A stretch of DNA of 64,000 bases from Bernardetiaceae bacterium (GTDB lineage Bacteria > Bacteroidota > Bacteroidia > Cytophagales > Bernardetiaceae). A program made the translations under genes and the position numbers. Shown here one piece after another: positions 16,748 through 23,718 of this stretch (positions are counted from its first letter, which is position 1; each line of letters starts with the position of its first letter). Location: assembly GCA_020832465.1 (NCBI GenBank), contig JAFIER010000066.1:27026-91025 (forward strand), given 5' to 3'. The notes beneath the pieces are model-generated. The model was not told the origin of the DNA. It made no database searches and saw nothing but the letters and a program-made list of their open reading frames with translations.

Positions 16748-17500
16748 TTAGGCCAAAACTTCCGTTTTTATCCAATCATAGCCTTTATCCTCGAGCTCGA
16801 GGGCGAGTTCTTTTGTACCAGATTTTACGATTTTGCCTTGATAGAGTACGTGCACAAAGTCAGGTACGATATAATCCAAAAGACGTTGATAATGCGTAAT
16901 TACGATAACAGCGTTGTCTTTATTTCTAAACTTATTTACTCCCTCCGAAACGATTTTTAAAGCATCGATATCGAGCCCTGAATCCGTCTCATCTAAAATA
17001 GCGAGTTTAGGATTAAGCATCAAAAGTTGAAAAATTTCGTTGCGTTTTTTTTCACCCCCCGAAAATCCTTCATTGAGTGAGCGTGAAAGCAAAGACTGCT
17101 CAATATCCATGAGCTTTGCTTTTTCTTTCATGAGCTTTAAAAATCCGACAGCATCGAGCTCCTCTTCGCCTTTGTATTTGCGAATTTCGTTGATAGCTGT
17201 TTTCAAAAAATTTGTATTCGAGACGCCAGGAATCTCAATGGGATATTGAAAAGCCAAAAATAAGCCCTCGCCAGCACGCTCCTCAGGCGCAAGTTCAAGT
17301 AAATCCTTGCCGTCAAAACTGACTTCACCGCCTGTAACTTCGTACTCTTCACGACCAGCAAGCACTGAGGCTAATGTACTTTTTCCCGAGCCGTTGGGTC
17401 CCATAATGGCATGTACTTCACCTGGTTTTACCTCCAAGTTTAGCCCTTTAAGAATATTTTCTTCCTCGATACGCGCTTGTAAATTTTTTATTTGAAGCAT
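16748..17500 (-). CDS. sufC: Fe-S cluster assembly ATPase SufC
   Basis: A 250-residue ABC-type ATPase that drives conformational change in the SufBCD complex. Seen: Walker A GPNGSGKST (about residues 35-43), the Q-loop FQYPIEIPGVSN, the SufC-specific signature GFSGGEKKRNEIFQLL, Walker B and D-loop LAILDETDSGLDIDAL, and the switch histidine in VITHYQRLL. It is the first gene of a two-gene unit with sufD. sufB, almost always immediately upstream, is missing: 407 bp of non-coding DNA and a divergent gene lie there. An 18-bp palindrome at 17558 sits in the promoter region. Confidence 0.96.
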   Translation of the reverse strand: MLQIKNLQARIEEENILKGLNLEVKPGEVHAIMGPNGSGKSTLASVLAGREEYEVTGGEVSFDGKDLLELAPEERAGEGLFLAFQYPIEIPGVSNTNFLKTAINEIRKYKGEEELDAVGFLKLMKEKAKLMDIEQSLLSRSLNEGFSGGEKKRNEIFQLLMLNPKLAILDETDSGLDIDALKIVSEGVNKFRNKDNAVIVITHYQRLLDYIVPDFVHVLYQGKIVKSGTKELALELEDKGYDWIKTEVLA

Positions 17501-17557
17501 AATTCAATGTTGTATTTTGTGTATTTTTTAAGAGTAAAAACTATGTTTGCACCTACA

Positions 17558-17575
17558 AAGATTTTGCAAAATCTT
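17558..17575. promoter_or_regulatory. 18-bp perfect palindrome upstream of sufC, possible operator
   Basis: AAGATTTTGCAAAATCTT is a perfect palindrome, extended by CCTA and TAGG on the outside with one unpaired base. It lies 58 bp upstream of the sufC start, where a repressor or activator site might be. The sequence does not match an IscR or Fur consensus that can be asserted by eye. The rest of the 17501-17907 gap has a poor family B-like hairpin (about 17757-17795) and no gene. Confidence 0.35.
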
Positions 17576-17907
17576 ATAGGCTTAAACTTTTGACAAAAAC
17601 CTTCTCAGGCTTAGATACAATTGCCCTCTTGAGCTACATTTTTCTATGGCAAAAAGGCATATTGATACAAATTTAGGCAAAAAAAAAGAGTTTCTCTTGC
17701 TGTTTACTAAATTTTTATCATTTTTGTAACTTGAGTGGCGCACTTAGGCTGACTTACTCACTAACAGCCTTCGAAAAAATGTTAGTCATTAAGCCAATCT
17801 TAGTTATGTAACGCTAATTTGTATTTAATCTAATTACAGGGTGTTTTGTTACAAACAATCAGCAAAATTTATTTTTTTTTTAGTATCTGCTAATTCTAAC
17901 ACGCTTC

Positions 17908-20199
17908 ATGGCGATTTTATTTGACGATATACGCAATCATCTTCTAGGCGTACTTATTATTTTGTTATTTTGTTATTTTGCATTGCCCAATCTTGCGGCG
18001 CAAAATATTCCTGTTGGCGAATGGCGTAGCCATTTGACATACTACGATGCACGCCTTTTGGCTTGGAGCTCGGAACGTGTGTATGCAGCCTCTGGGAATG
18101 CACTTTTTTATTGGGATAGGCAACAGCAGCAAGTGAGCACGCTCTCTCAAAGTGATGGGCTTAGCGATATTAGTGTAAGCTGCTTGGGCTATGATGCCGT
18201 GAGCGGTTTTTTAGTGGTAGGATACGAAAATGGAAATATTGACCTTGTTTCGGACGATGAGGTTATCAATATTCGCTCTATACTCAACGAAACAACGATT
18301 CGCGATAAGCGTCTCAACCACGTATCATTTCACGAGAATAAAGCCTATTTGAGCAGTCAGTTTGGTATTGTAGTATTAGATATGCAAATTTTGCGCATCA
18401 GCCAAACTTATCGCAATTTAAATGCTCAGGGCAATCGCCTTGAGATTTTTAATACCGTAGTTTTTAGAGACCGTCTTTATGCCGCTACGGCAGAGGGCGT
18501 TCGTTCTGTATCGCTTAGTCCGAGTGTGAATCCAAGAGATTTTGCGAATTGGCAGACTTTAAGCCCTACTACGGGTAGCAGCAGCGTAAGCCAAGTTACG
18601 GCAACGGATACTCATCTTTACTTTGCTCTTCGTAACGATGGGCTTTATCGCTATGATGGTAATGCTGTTGAGGCTATTGGCGCGACAAGGGGCTTAGTCG
18701 TTACGGGGCTTTCGGCTGCCGAGCGTGGTAGGGTTTGGCTTGCTGCTGATACAAGTGGTGTGTTTGAGGTGAGTAGCGGGGTGGCTGTGCGTCAGTTTCG
18801 TGAGAAATTTGTTGCGCCGCAATTTGCTTTTGAAGACCCCGAAGGTTTGCTTTGGATAGCTGATAGGGGTAGTGGCTTGCTGGGCAATGAAAGTGGTGAT
18901 TTTGAGGCTTATTTTCCGTCAGGACCTTACAGCGCAGAGGCGCATGCTGTGCTTGAGTTTGAAGATAAAATTCTTGTGGTCTCGGGTGGCTATAGCAGTG
19001 ATTATCGTCCACGAAATTCTACCAAAGGTTTTTATGTTTTTGAGCGTGGGGAATGGACAAACTACAATTCAGAAGGGATTTTAGAAGGCAGTGTTGCTAT
19101 CCCTGCGCTGCGTGATTTGATAGCGGCTACTTATAGTCCGCTTGAGCGACGTATTTATTTGGCTTCTTTTCAAGATGGAATTTTGGTTTGGGATTTAGAA
19201 AACGATAGTTTCAGCCAAATAGACTCTTCTAATAGCCCTTTGCGCCAGAATCAAGTAGCAGATGTCAAAGTTGATGCAAGTGGAAATCTTTGGGTTGCAC
19301 CTTGGGCTCCTAACCGCAATGATCCTACATTTTACCGCAAAAACCTTGAGGGCAGTTGGCAGTCTTATAATTTTGGTTTTGATAATGTCGATGCTAACGG
19401 GCTTATGCTCGATATCGCCGAGCAGGTTTGGGCACGCTTACGACCAGATAGGGGTGGGAATGTTTTGATTTTTGATGCCGAGCGTCGCTCGCGCGTCCTG
19501 ACCGAGACTTTCAATGAAGGGAATTTGCCGAGTTTTGCAGTGCGTTCTCTTTTAAGTGACCGCAGGGGCACTGTTTGGATAGGCACAAATGAAGGCATAC
19601 GTGTTGTTTTTGATGTATTTCCTTTGCTCAATAATAATGCGATCAATGCCAGTGATATATTTTTTGAGAATCGTCGTTTGCTCCGTGATGAGCGTATTAT
19701 TAGCCTCAAAAGCGATGGTGGCAATCGCAAATGGATAGCTACTAACAATGGTGCATGGCTTTTTGATGCGAATGGAAGCCGTCTTTTTCATCATTTTACT
19801 GCTGAAAATAGTCCGTTACTTTCCAACCAAGTTTTGGATTTAGGAATTATTGGCAGCACGGGGGAAGTTTTTTTTGCTACGGCATTAGGATTAGTGTCTT
19901 ATCGGGGTACTGCTACTGATGCTACTCGTTTTCATCAGCAGGTGAAGGTTTTTCCCAACCCCGTTCGCCCTGCTTTTCAAGGGCTTATCACTATTGAGGG
20001 GTTGGCTTCTAATGCAGAGGTCAAGATTACGGATATCGAAGGCAAACTTATTTTTGAAACCCGAGCTTTTGGCGGTACAGCCACTTGGGACGGGCGTAGC
20101 TACCTCAATCAAAAAGCCTCTACAGGGGTATATTTGATTTTTAGCAGTACAAGTGATGGTGAAGATACCTTCGTTGCCAAAGTAGCAATTATTGAATAG
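17908..20199 (+). CDS. porZ: PorZ-like T9SS component: beta-propeller protein with sorting domain
   Basis: A 763-residue exported protein. A signal peptide or anchor occupies residues 1-32 (hydrophobic stretch LLGVLIILLFCYFALPNLAAQ). The region after it, PVGEWRSHLTYYDARLLAW, YWDRQQQQVSTLSQSDGLSD and VGYENGNIDLV, matches the N-terminal propeller pattern of PorZ. A second propeller with two-component-regulator-type blades (GTVWIGTNEGIRVVFD, RKWIATNNGAWLFD) follows. Residues about 680-763 are a T9SS type A sorting domain (VFPNPVRPAFQG, TGVYLIF). PorZ is a surface part of the T9SS that delivers anionic LPS to the sortase PorU in Porphyromonas. It fits the length (about 770). Confidence 0.8.
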   Translation: MAILFDDIRNHLLGVLIILLFCYFALPNLAAQNIPVGEWRSHLTYYDARLLAWSSERVYAASGNALFYWDRQQQQVSTLSQSDGLSDISVSCLGYDAVSGFLVVGYENGNIDLVSDDEVINIRSILNETTIRDKRLNHVSFHENKAYLSSQFGIVVLDMQILRISQTYRNLNAQGNRLEIFNTVVFRDRLYAATAEGVRSVSLSPSVNPRDFANWQTLSPTTGSSSVSQVTATDTHLYFALRNDGLYRYDGNAVEAIGATRGLVVTGLSAAERGRVWLAADTSGVFEVSSGVAVRQFREKFVAPQFAFEDPEGLLWIADRGSGLLGNESGDFEAYFPSGPYSAEAHAVLEFEDKILVVSGGYSSDYRPRNSTKGFYVFERGEWTNYNSEGILEGSVAIPALRDLIAATYSPLERRIYLASFQDGILVWDLENDSFSQIDSSNSPLRQNQVADVKVDASGNLWVAPWAPNRNDPTFYRKNLEGSWQSYNFGFDNVDANGLMLDIAEQVWARLRPDRGGNVLIFDAERRSRVLTETFNEGNLPSFAVRSLLSDRRGTVWIGTNEGIRVVFDVFPLLNNNAINASDIFFENRRLLRDERIISLKSDGGNRKWIATNNGAWLFDANGSRLFHHFTAENSPLLSNQVLDLGIIGSTGEVFFATALGLVSYRGTATDATRFHQQVKVFPNPVRPAFQGLITIEGLASNAEVKITDIEGKLIFETRAFGGTATWDGRSYLNQKASTGVYLIFSSTSDGEDTFVAKVAIIE

Positions 20200-20202
20200 C
20201 AC

Positions 20203-20306
20203 CATACTAATAGACATTTTCTATTCAGAAATAACATTTCTGTCAGAAATGTTATTTCTATAAGTTCTGACACTACCTAAGTCGATTTACCAACTTGACG
20301 TACACC
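20203..20306. repeat. Chimeric repeat: family A left end joined to family B right end
   Basis: The left part CATACTAATAGACATT is the family A terminal repeat. The centre is the shared core hairpin (AGAAATAACATTTCT). The right part CTAAGTCGATTTACCAACTTGACGTAC is the family B end. It contributes a misleading TTG start at 20295 for the next gene. Confidence 0.75.
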
Positions 20307-20321
20307 CCAAAAACAATAAAT

Positions 20322-20834
20322 ATGAAAACTTTGATTCTTTTGCGACATGCAAAATCGTCTTGGAAAGAGGATCTTCCGGATATAGAACGCCCGCTCAATA
20401 AGCGTGGCAAGCGCAATGCACCATTTATGGCAAAGCGATTGCGGAGTGTGCAGGGCTTACAGCGTCATTCGCTTTTGGTGCTTTCGAGCCCTGCTTTGCG
20501 GGCACGACTTACGGCAGAAATTTTTGCGGGGCATTTAGCCATACCCAAAATTCAGATTGAAGAGGATTTATATTTTCAAGGTACGGAAGCCATGCGTGAG
20601 GTTGTGCGTGCGCAGTCTGATCATTTTCAAACTATTTTACTTGTAGCGCATAATCCAGATTTAAACGATTGGATTGATGAGATAGGCAAGCAAACACTCG
20701 ATAATCTACCCACCTGTGCCTATTATGCACTCGAAGCACCGATTACTTATTGGGCTGAATGGGAGGACGAAAAGGCTGTATTTAGCTATTGGGATTACCC
20801 TAAACGTTACAAAAATCAAACAGATTTGCTTTAG
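20322..20834 (+). CDS. SixA-like histidine phosphatase
   Basis: A 170-residue histidine phosphatase superfamily member. The frame opens at 20295 with TTG inside a repeat, but the ATG at 20322 gives MKTLILLRHAKSSW, the standard start. Seen: the phosphate-binding RHG-type motif LRHAKSSW (phospho-acceptor His9), LNKRGKRNAPFMAKRL, LSSPALRARLTAEIF and the second catalytic histidine in LLVAHNPDLNDW. SixA-type proteins dephosphorylate phosphohistidine on signalling or phosphotransfer proteins. Short Bacteroidota members like this have mostly not been assayed. It precedes the AAA ATPase gene by 217 bp. Confidence 0.88.
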   Translation: MKTLILLRHAKSSWKEDLPDIERPLNKRGKRNAPFMAKRLRSVQGLQRHSLLVLSSPALRARLTAEIFAGHLAIPKIQIEEDLYFQGTEAMREVVRAQSDHFQTILLVAHNPDLNDWIDEIGKQTLDNLPTCAYYALEAPITYWAEWEDEKAVFSYWDYPKRYKNQTDLL

Positions 20835-21051
20835 TACGAACTTTTTGCGTATAGTTACGTTTTTGTCATTATCATTTATACATTCATTATCACGTTTTGA
20901 ATGCTAAACTGTTTGATTTGCCTTTATACGTAGTTTATAGGGCGCAACGGCAGTGAGTTCGCAGTTTTGAGCGCAAGGCTTAGGCTTTAAACTTTTTACA
21001 GACTTGGCAAGCCTAACAGATTTTTTTAGACTACAAATTTTATAATTTTGC

Positions 21052-22236
21052 ATGAGTACAAATACAAACTTCAACAATTCGCACAAACAAGCTAATCAAA
21101 AAGCTCAAGAAACTCGTCTCGGTCGTTATAACGTCTTTGGAGAGGGTTATTTTAGTGAAATGTTTTATATGCTCAATCGCTTTGACCAAAAGCCCATAGA
21201 GCTGAGTATGAGCGAATATTGTGAGAGCAATCTTCAAGTCGATTTAAATAAATTTATTGAAAAGCTCGAAAAGGCAGATTTTGCCCCGCTCAAACTTTAC
21301 AAAAGATATACAAGTTTTAACAAAAAAGAGGGGCGTTATTCTATAGATTGGTATCTTTTTTTACGCGATGAGCGCATTGTCATCAATGTCGATAGCGACT
21401 CGGTAAAGAAGCTCGATAAAGTGCGTTTTGCCTTGCATAACATTACAGCCATTGAAGACGAGACCCAAGAAGATTTGATGCAAATTTTTGAAATTGCACA
21501 AAAATGCCTCGTCGAGACCGAAGACGACCAAAAACGCTATATCAGTATTGTAGGTAATACACCACGTATCGGACTAACGCTTCGCAAACATGAGATTAAA
21601 GCACCTCATATTCCTGATTTGAATCTTTATTACGGTCAGGATTTTGATAAAAAGCACGAGACAATCGTTGAGCTTATCAACCAACGCAATAGCTCTGGTT
21701 TGTTTATTTTTCACGGACTTACGGGCAGTGGTAAGACCAACTACATTCGTTATTTAATTAGCTCTGCCAAGCCCGAGATAGAGTTTATTTTCTATCCAAT
21801 TTCGCTACTTCGCGATATTGCAAGTCCTGATTTTATTACGTTTTTGTCTGATTATCAAGATGCCGTATTGATTATCGAAGAATCTGAGGATTCGGTGCAG
21901 GCGCGCGATAAATTTAATGCTGATAAGTCGGCTATTGCTAATTTACTAAACGTCTCTGACGGTTTGCTATCTGATGTATTAAACCTCAAGATTATCTGTA
22001 CGTTTAATACTGATATTCGCAACTTAGACCAAGCACTTTTGCGTGAGGGCAGGTTGCTTGCTATTCATAAATTTGATAAGTTGAGCGTAGAAAATGCCAA
22101 CGAAATTGCTAAGGTAAATAAGCTCAAAAAGAAATTTGAGAAACCTGTTTCTCTAGCACAAATTTTTAACAAAAAGCTCAATGAAGACCTTTCAGACTTT
22201 AAAGAAGGCACAGGAAGAATCGGTTTCGGTTCTTAG
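21052..22236 (+). CDS. Orphan AAA-family ATPase with unassigned N-terminal domain
   Basis: A 394-residue soluble protein. The first 200 residues form an uncharacterised alpha/beta domain (for example FMYMLNRF-like start FYMLNRFDQKPIELSM). The C-terminal half is a compact AAA core: Walker A HGLTGSGKTN (about residues 221-230), Walker B AVLIIEESED (about 271-280), a sensor-1 Asn in ICTFNTDIRN and an arginine-finger-like ALLREGRLL. This order resembles the BCS1-type AAA module, but without a membrane helix. No substrate or partner gene lies next to it. The function is unknown; chaperone or remodelling work is only inferred from the fold. Confidence 0.7.
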   Translation: MSTNTNFNNSHKQANQKAQETRLGRYNVFGEGYFSEMFYMLNRFDQKPIELSMSEYCESNLQVDLNKFIEKLEKADFAPLKLYKRYTSFNKKEGRYSIDWYLFLRDERIVINVDSDSVKKLDKVRFALHNITAIEDETQEDLMQIFEIAQKCLVETEDDQKRYISIVGNTPRIGLTLRKHEIKAPHIPDLNLYYGQDFDKKHETIVELINQRNSSGLFIFHGLTGSGKTNYIRYLISSAKPEIEFIFYPISLLRDIASPDFITFLSDYQDAVLIIEESEDSVQARDKFNADKSAIANLLNVSDGLLSDVLNLKIICTFNTDIRNLDQALLREGRLLAIHKFDKLSVENANEIAKVNKLKKKFEKPVSLAQIFNKKLNEDLSDFKEGTGRIGFGS

Positions 22237-22370
22237 CTAAATAAAACAAATACTTTGAGTATGAACCTATAAGTTTGCTATTTATTTTGCTTTTGCATTT
22301 TTAAAATTTACAATTTTTCTATATTTTGCACTATTTGCATCATTATTATACACAAAACCAAATTATACGT

Positions 22371-22751
22371 ATGAATTTTCCTGAAAACCTCCGTTATACT
22401 GAAGAACACGAATGGGTGCGCCTCGAAAATGACGGCACAATGACCATCGGTATTACTGATTTTGCACAAAGCGAATTGGGCGATATTGTGTATGTAGAGG
22501 TCGATACCGTAGGTGATACAATTGAAGGCGGAGAAGTCTTTGGTAGTATAGAAGCCGTCAAGACAGTATCAGATTTGTATATGCCCGTATCGGGTGAAAT
22601 TCTCGAGTTTAATGAAGCGATAGAAGACAACCCCGAGATTGTCAATACTAACCCTTATAAAGGGGGCTGGCTTATCAAAATTAAACCCGAAAATGCCGAC
22701 GACTTGGAAAACTTAATGACTGCCGAGGAGTATAGGGCTACCGTTGAATAA
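22371..22751 (+). CDS. gcvH: Glycine cleavage system H protein
   Basis: GcvH carries the lipoyl arm that shuttles the aminomethyl group between the P, T and L proteins of glycine cleavage. The frame is open from 22326, but the ATG at 22371 gives the canonical MNFPENLRYTEEHEWV start and 126 residues, the standard size. Seen: the lipoylation motif GSIEAVKTVSDLYMP with Lys64, GDIVYVEVDTVGD and the C-terminal NPYKGGWLIKIKP. The other gcv genes are not in the window. A long hairpin lies directly after the gene. Confidence 0.96.
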   Translation: MNFPENLRYTEEHEWVRLENDGTMTIGITDFAQSELGDIVYVEVDTVGDTIEGGEVFGSIEAVKTVSDLYMPVSGEILEFNEAIEDNPEIVNTNPYKGGWLIKIKPENADDLENLMTAEEYRATVE

Positions 22752-22762
22752 AAACTAAAAGC

Positions 22763-22812
22763 CTGCACTTAAAAAATAATCTTTTCGTGAGAAAATTTAT
22801 TTTTTAAGTGCA
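22763..22812. terminator. Long hairpin between gcvH and the RDD gene
   Basis: CTGCACTTAAAAAATAA and TTATTTTTTAAGTGCAG are perfect 17-bp arms around a 16-base loop that can itself form a small stem (TTTTC/GAAAA). It lacks a terminal T-run on the plus strand but sits just after the gcvH stop, so terminator or mRNA-end protection are both possible. Confidence 0.55.
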
Positions 22813-22846
22813 GAATTTGTATTTCTGATAACAAACTTCAAATCAA

Positions 22847-23578
22847 ATGGCAAGCATTCAGGTCTTGACTTCTCAAAATGTAGAAATTGAGTATAAAATT
22901 GCACCTCTTAGTGTGCGCATAGCCTCTACTGTCATAGATTGGCTTATATTTTTAGCCTATGTAATGTTAGTAGTTTTGCTGTTGCAATATATTGATCTTT
23001 TTCAGTCCTCTATAGTGGTAGCTTCTATCATTATTATTCCTATATTTTTCTATCCTTTGCTTTGTGAGTTGTTGCTCAATGGTCAAAGCATTGGAAAAAG
23101 AGTACTTAAAACCCGTGTAGTACAAATCAATGGTGAAATACCCGATACGGGTCAGTTTCTGCTGCGTTGGATATTTCGTTTTGTAGATATAACGCTGTCT
23201 ATAGGTGGAGTCGCTGCGCTTCTTGTGCTGATTACACGTAGAAAGCAAAGACTTGGCGATTTGATTGCTGGTACAACCATTATTATGATAGAAGCCAGTA
23301 TAGGAACTAAGGTTACGATGCAACAAGTATTAGATAAGCATCAGCAAGAAGCCGATAGAGAAGTTGTATTTCCAGAGGCTGTCAAACTCAAAGAGGCGGA
23401 AATGCTAATTGTCAAAAAAGTAATCAATAGGGTAGTACGAAAACCCCAAAAAGAGCAAGCTTTGGCTACAGAAACGGCTCAAATTTTACAAGAAAGGCTT
23501 CAAATTACACATAAGGAAGCAAGCGATTTAGTTTTTCTACAAACACTCCTACGAGATTATATCAAACTCACTCGCTAG
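22847..23578 (+). CDS. RDD-family membrane protein
   Basis: A 243-residue protein with an RDD domain at residues about 18-150: APLSVRIASTVIDWLIF (the Arg-Asp pair at the first helix), a second helix around 55-75, GQSIGKRVLKTRVV, LLRWIFRFVDI, RKQRLGDLIAGT. The last 90 residues are a charged, helical cytoplasmic tail. RDD proteins have been proposed as ion exchangers or accessory membrane proteins, but the role of most is unknown. It follows gcvH by 95 bp and a hairpin and is likely its own unit. Confidence 0.85.
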   Translation: MASIQVLTSQNVEIEYKIAPLSVRIASTVIDWLIFLAYVMLVVLLLQYIDLFQSSIVVASIIIIPIFFYPLLCELLLNGQSIGKRVLKTRVVQINGEIPDTGQFLLRWIFRFVDITLSIGGVAALLVLITRRKQRLGDLIAGTTIIMIEASIGTKVTMQQVLDKHQQEADREVVFPEAVKLKEAEMLIVKKVINRVVRKPQKEQALATETAQILQERLQITHKEASDLVFLQTLLRDYIKLTR

Positions 23579-23627
23579 CTTAAATTTTTCAATATGACAA
23601 GGTTATAGCAATAGGTTGCGCAAACTA

Positions 23628-23702
23628 TAAGACTATGCTATGGAAAAACAGGCTTAGCAATAACATTGCTTTCAAAAATATTGTTTTTGGCTAGCGAATG
23701 GC
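23628..23702 (-). repeat. Degenerate family A element
   Basis: TGCTATGGAAAAACAGGCTTAG, a damaged core hairpin (AGCAATAACATTGCT...) and the end GGCTAGCGAATG are recognisable in reverse orientation. The terminal repeats are no longer clear. Confidence 0.5.
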
Positions 23703-23718
23703 TAAAAAAAAAAATTAT

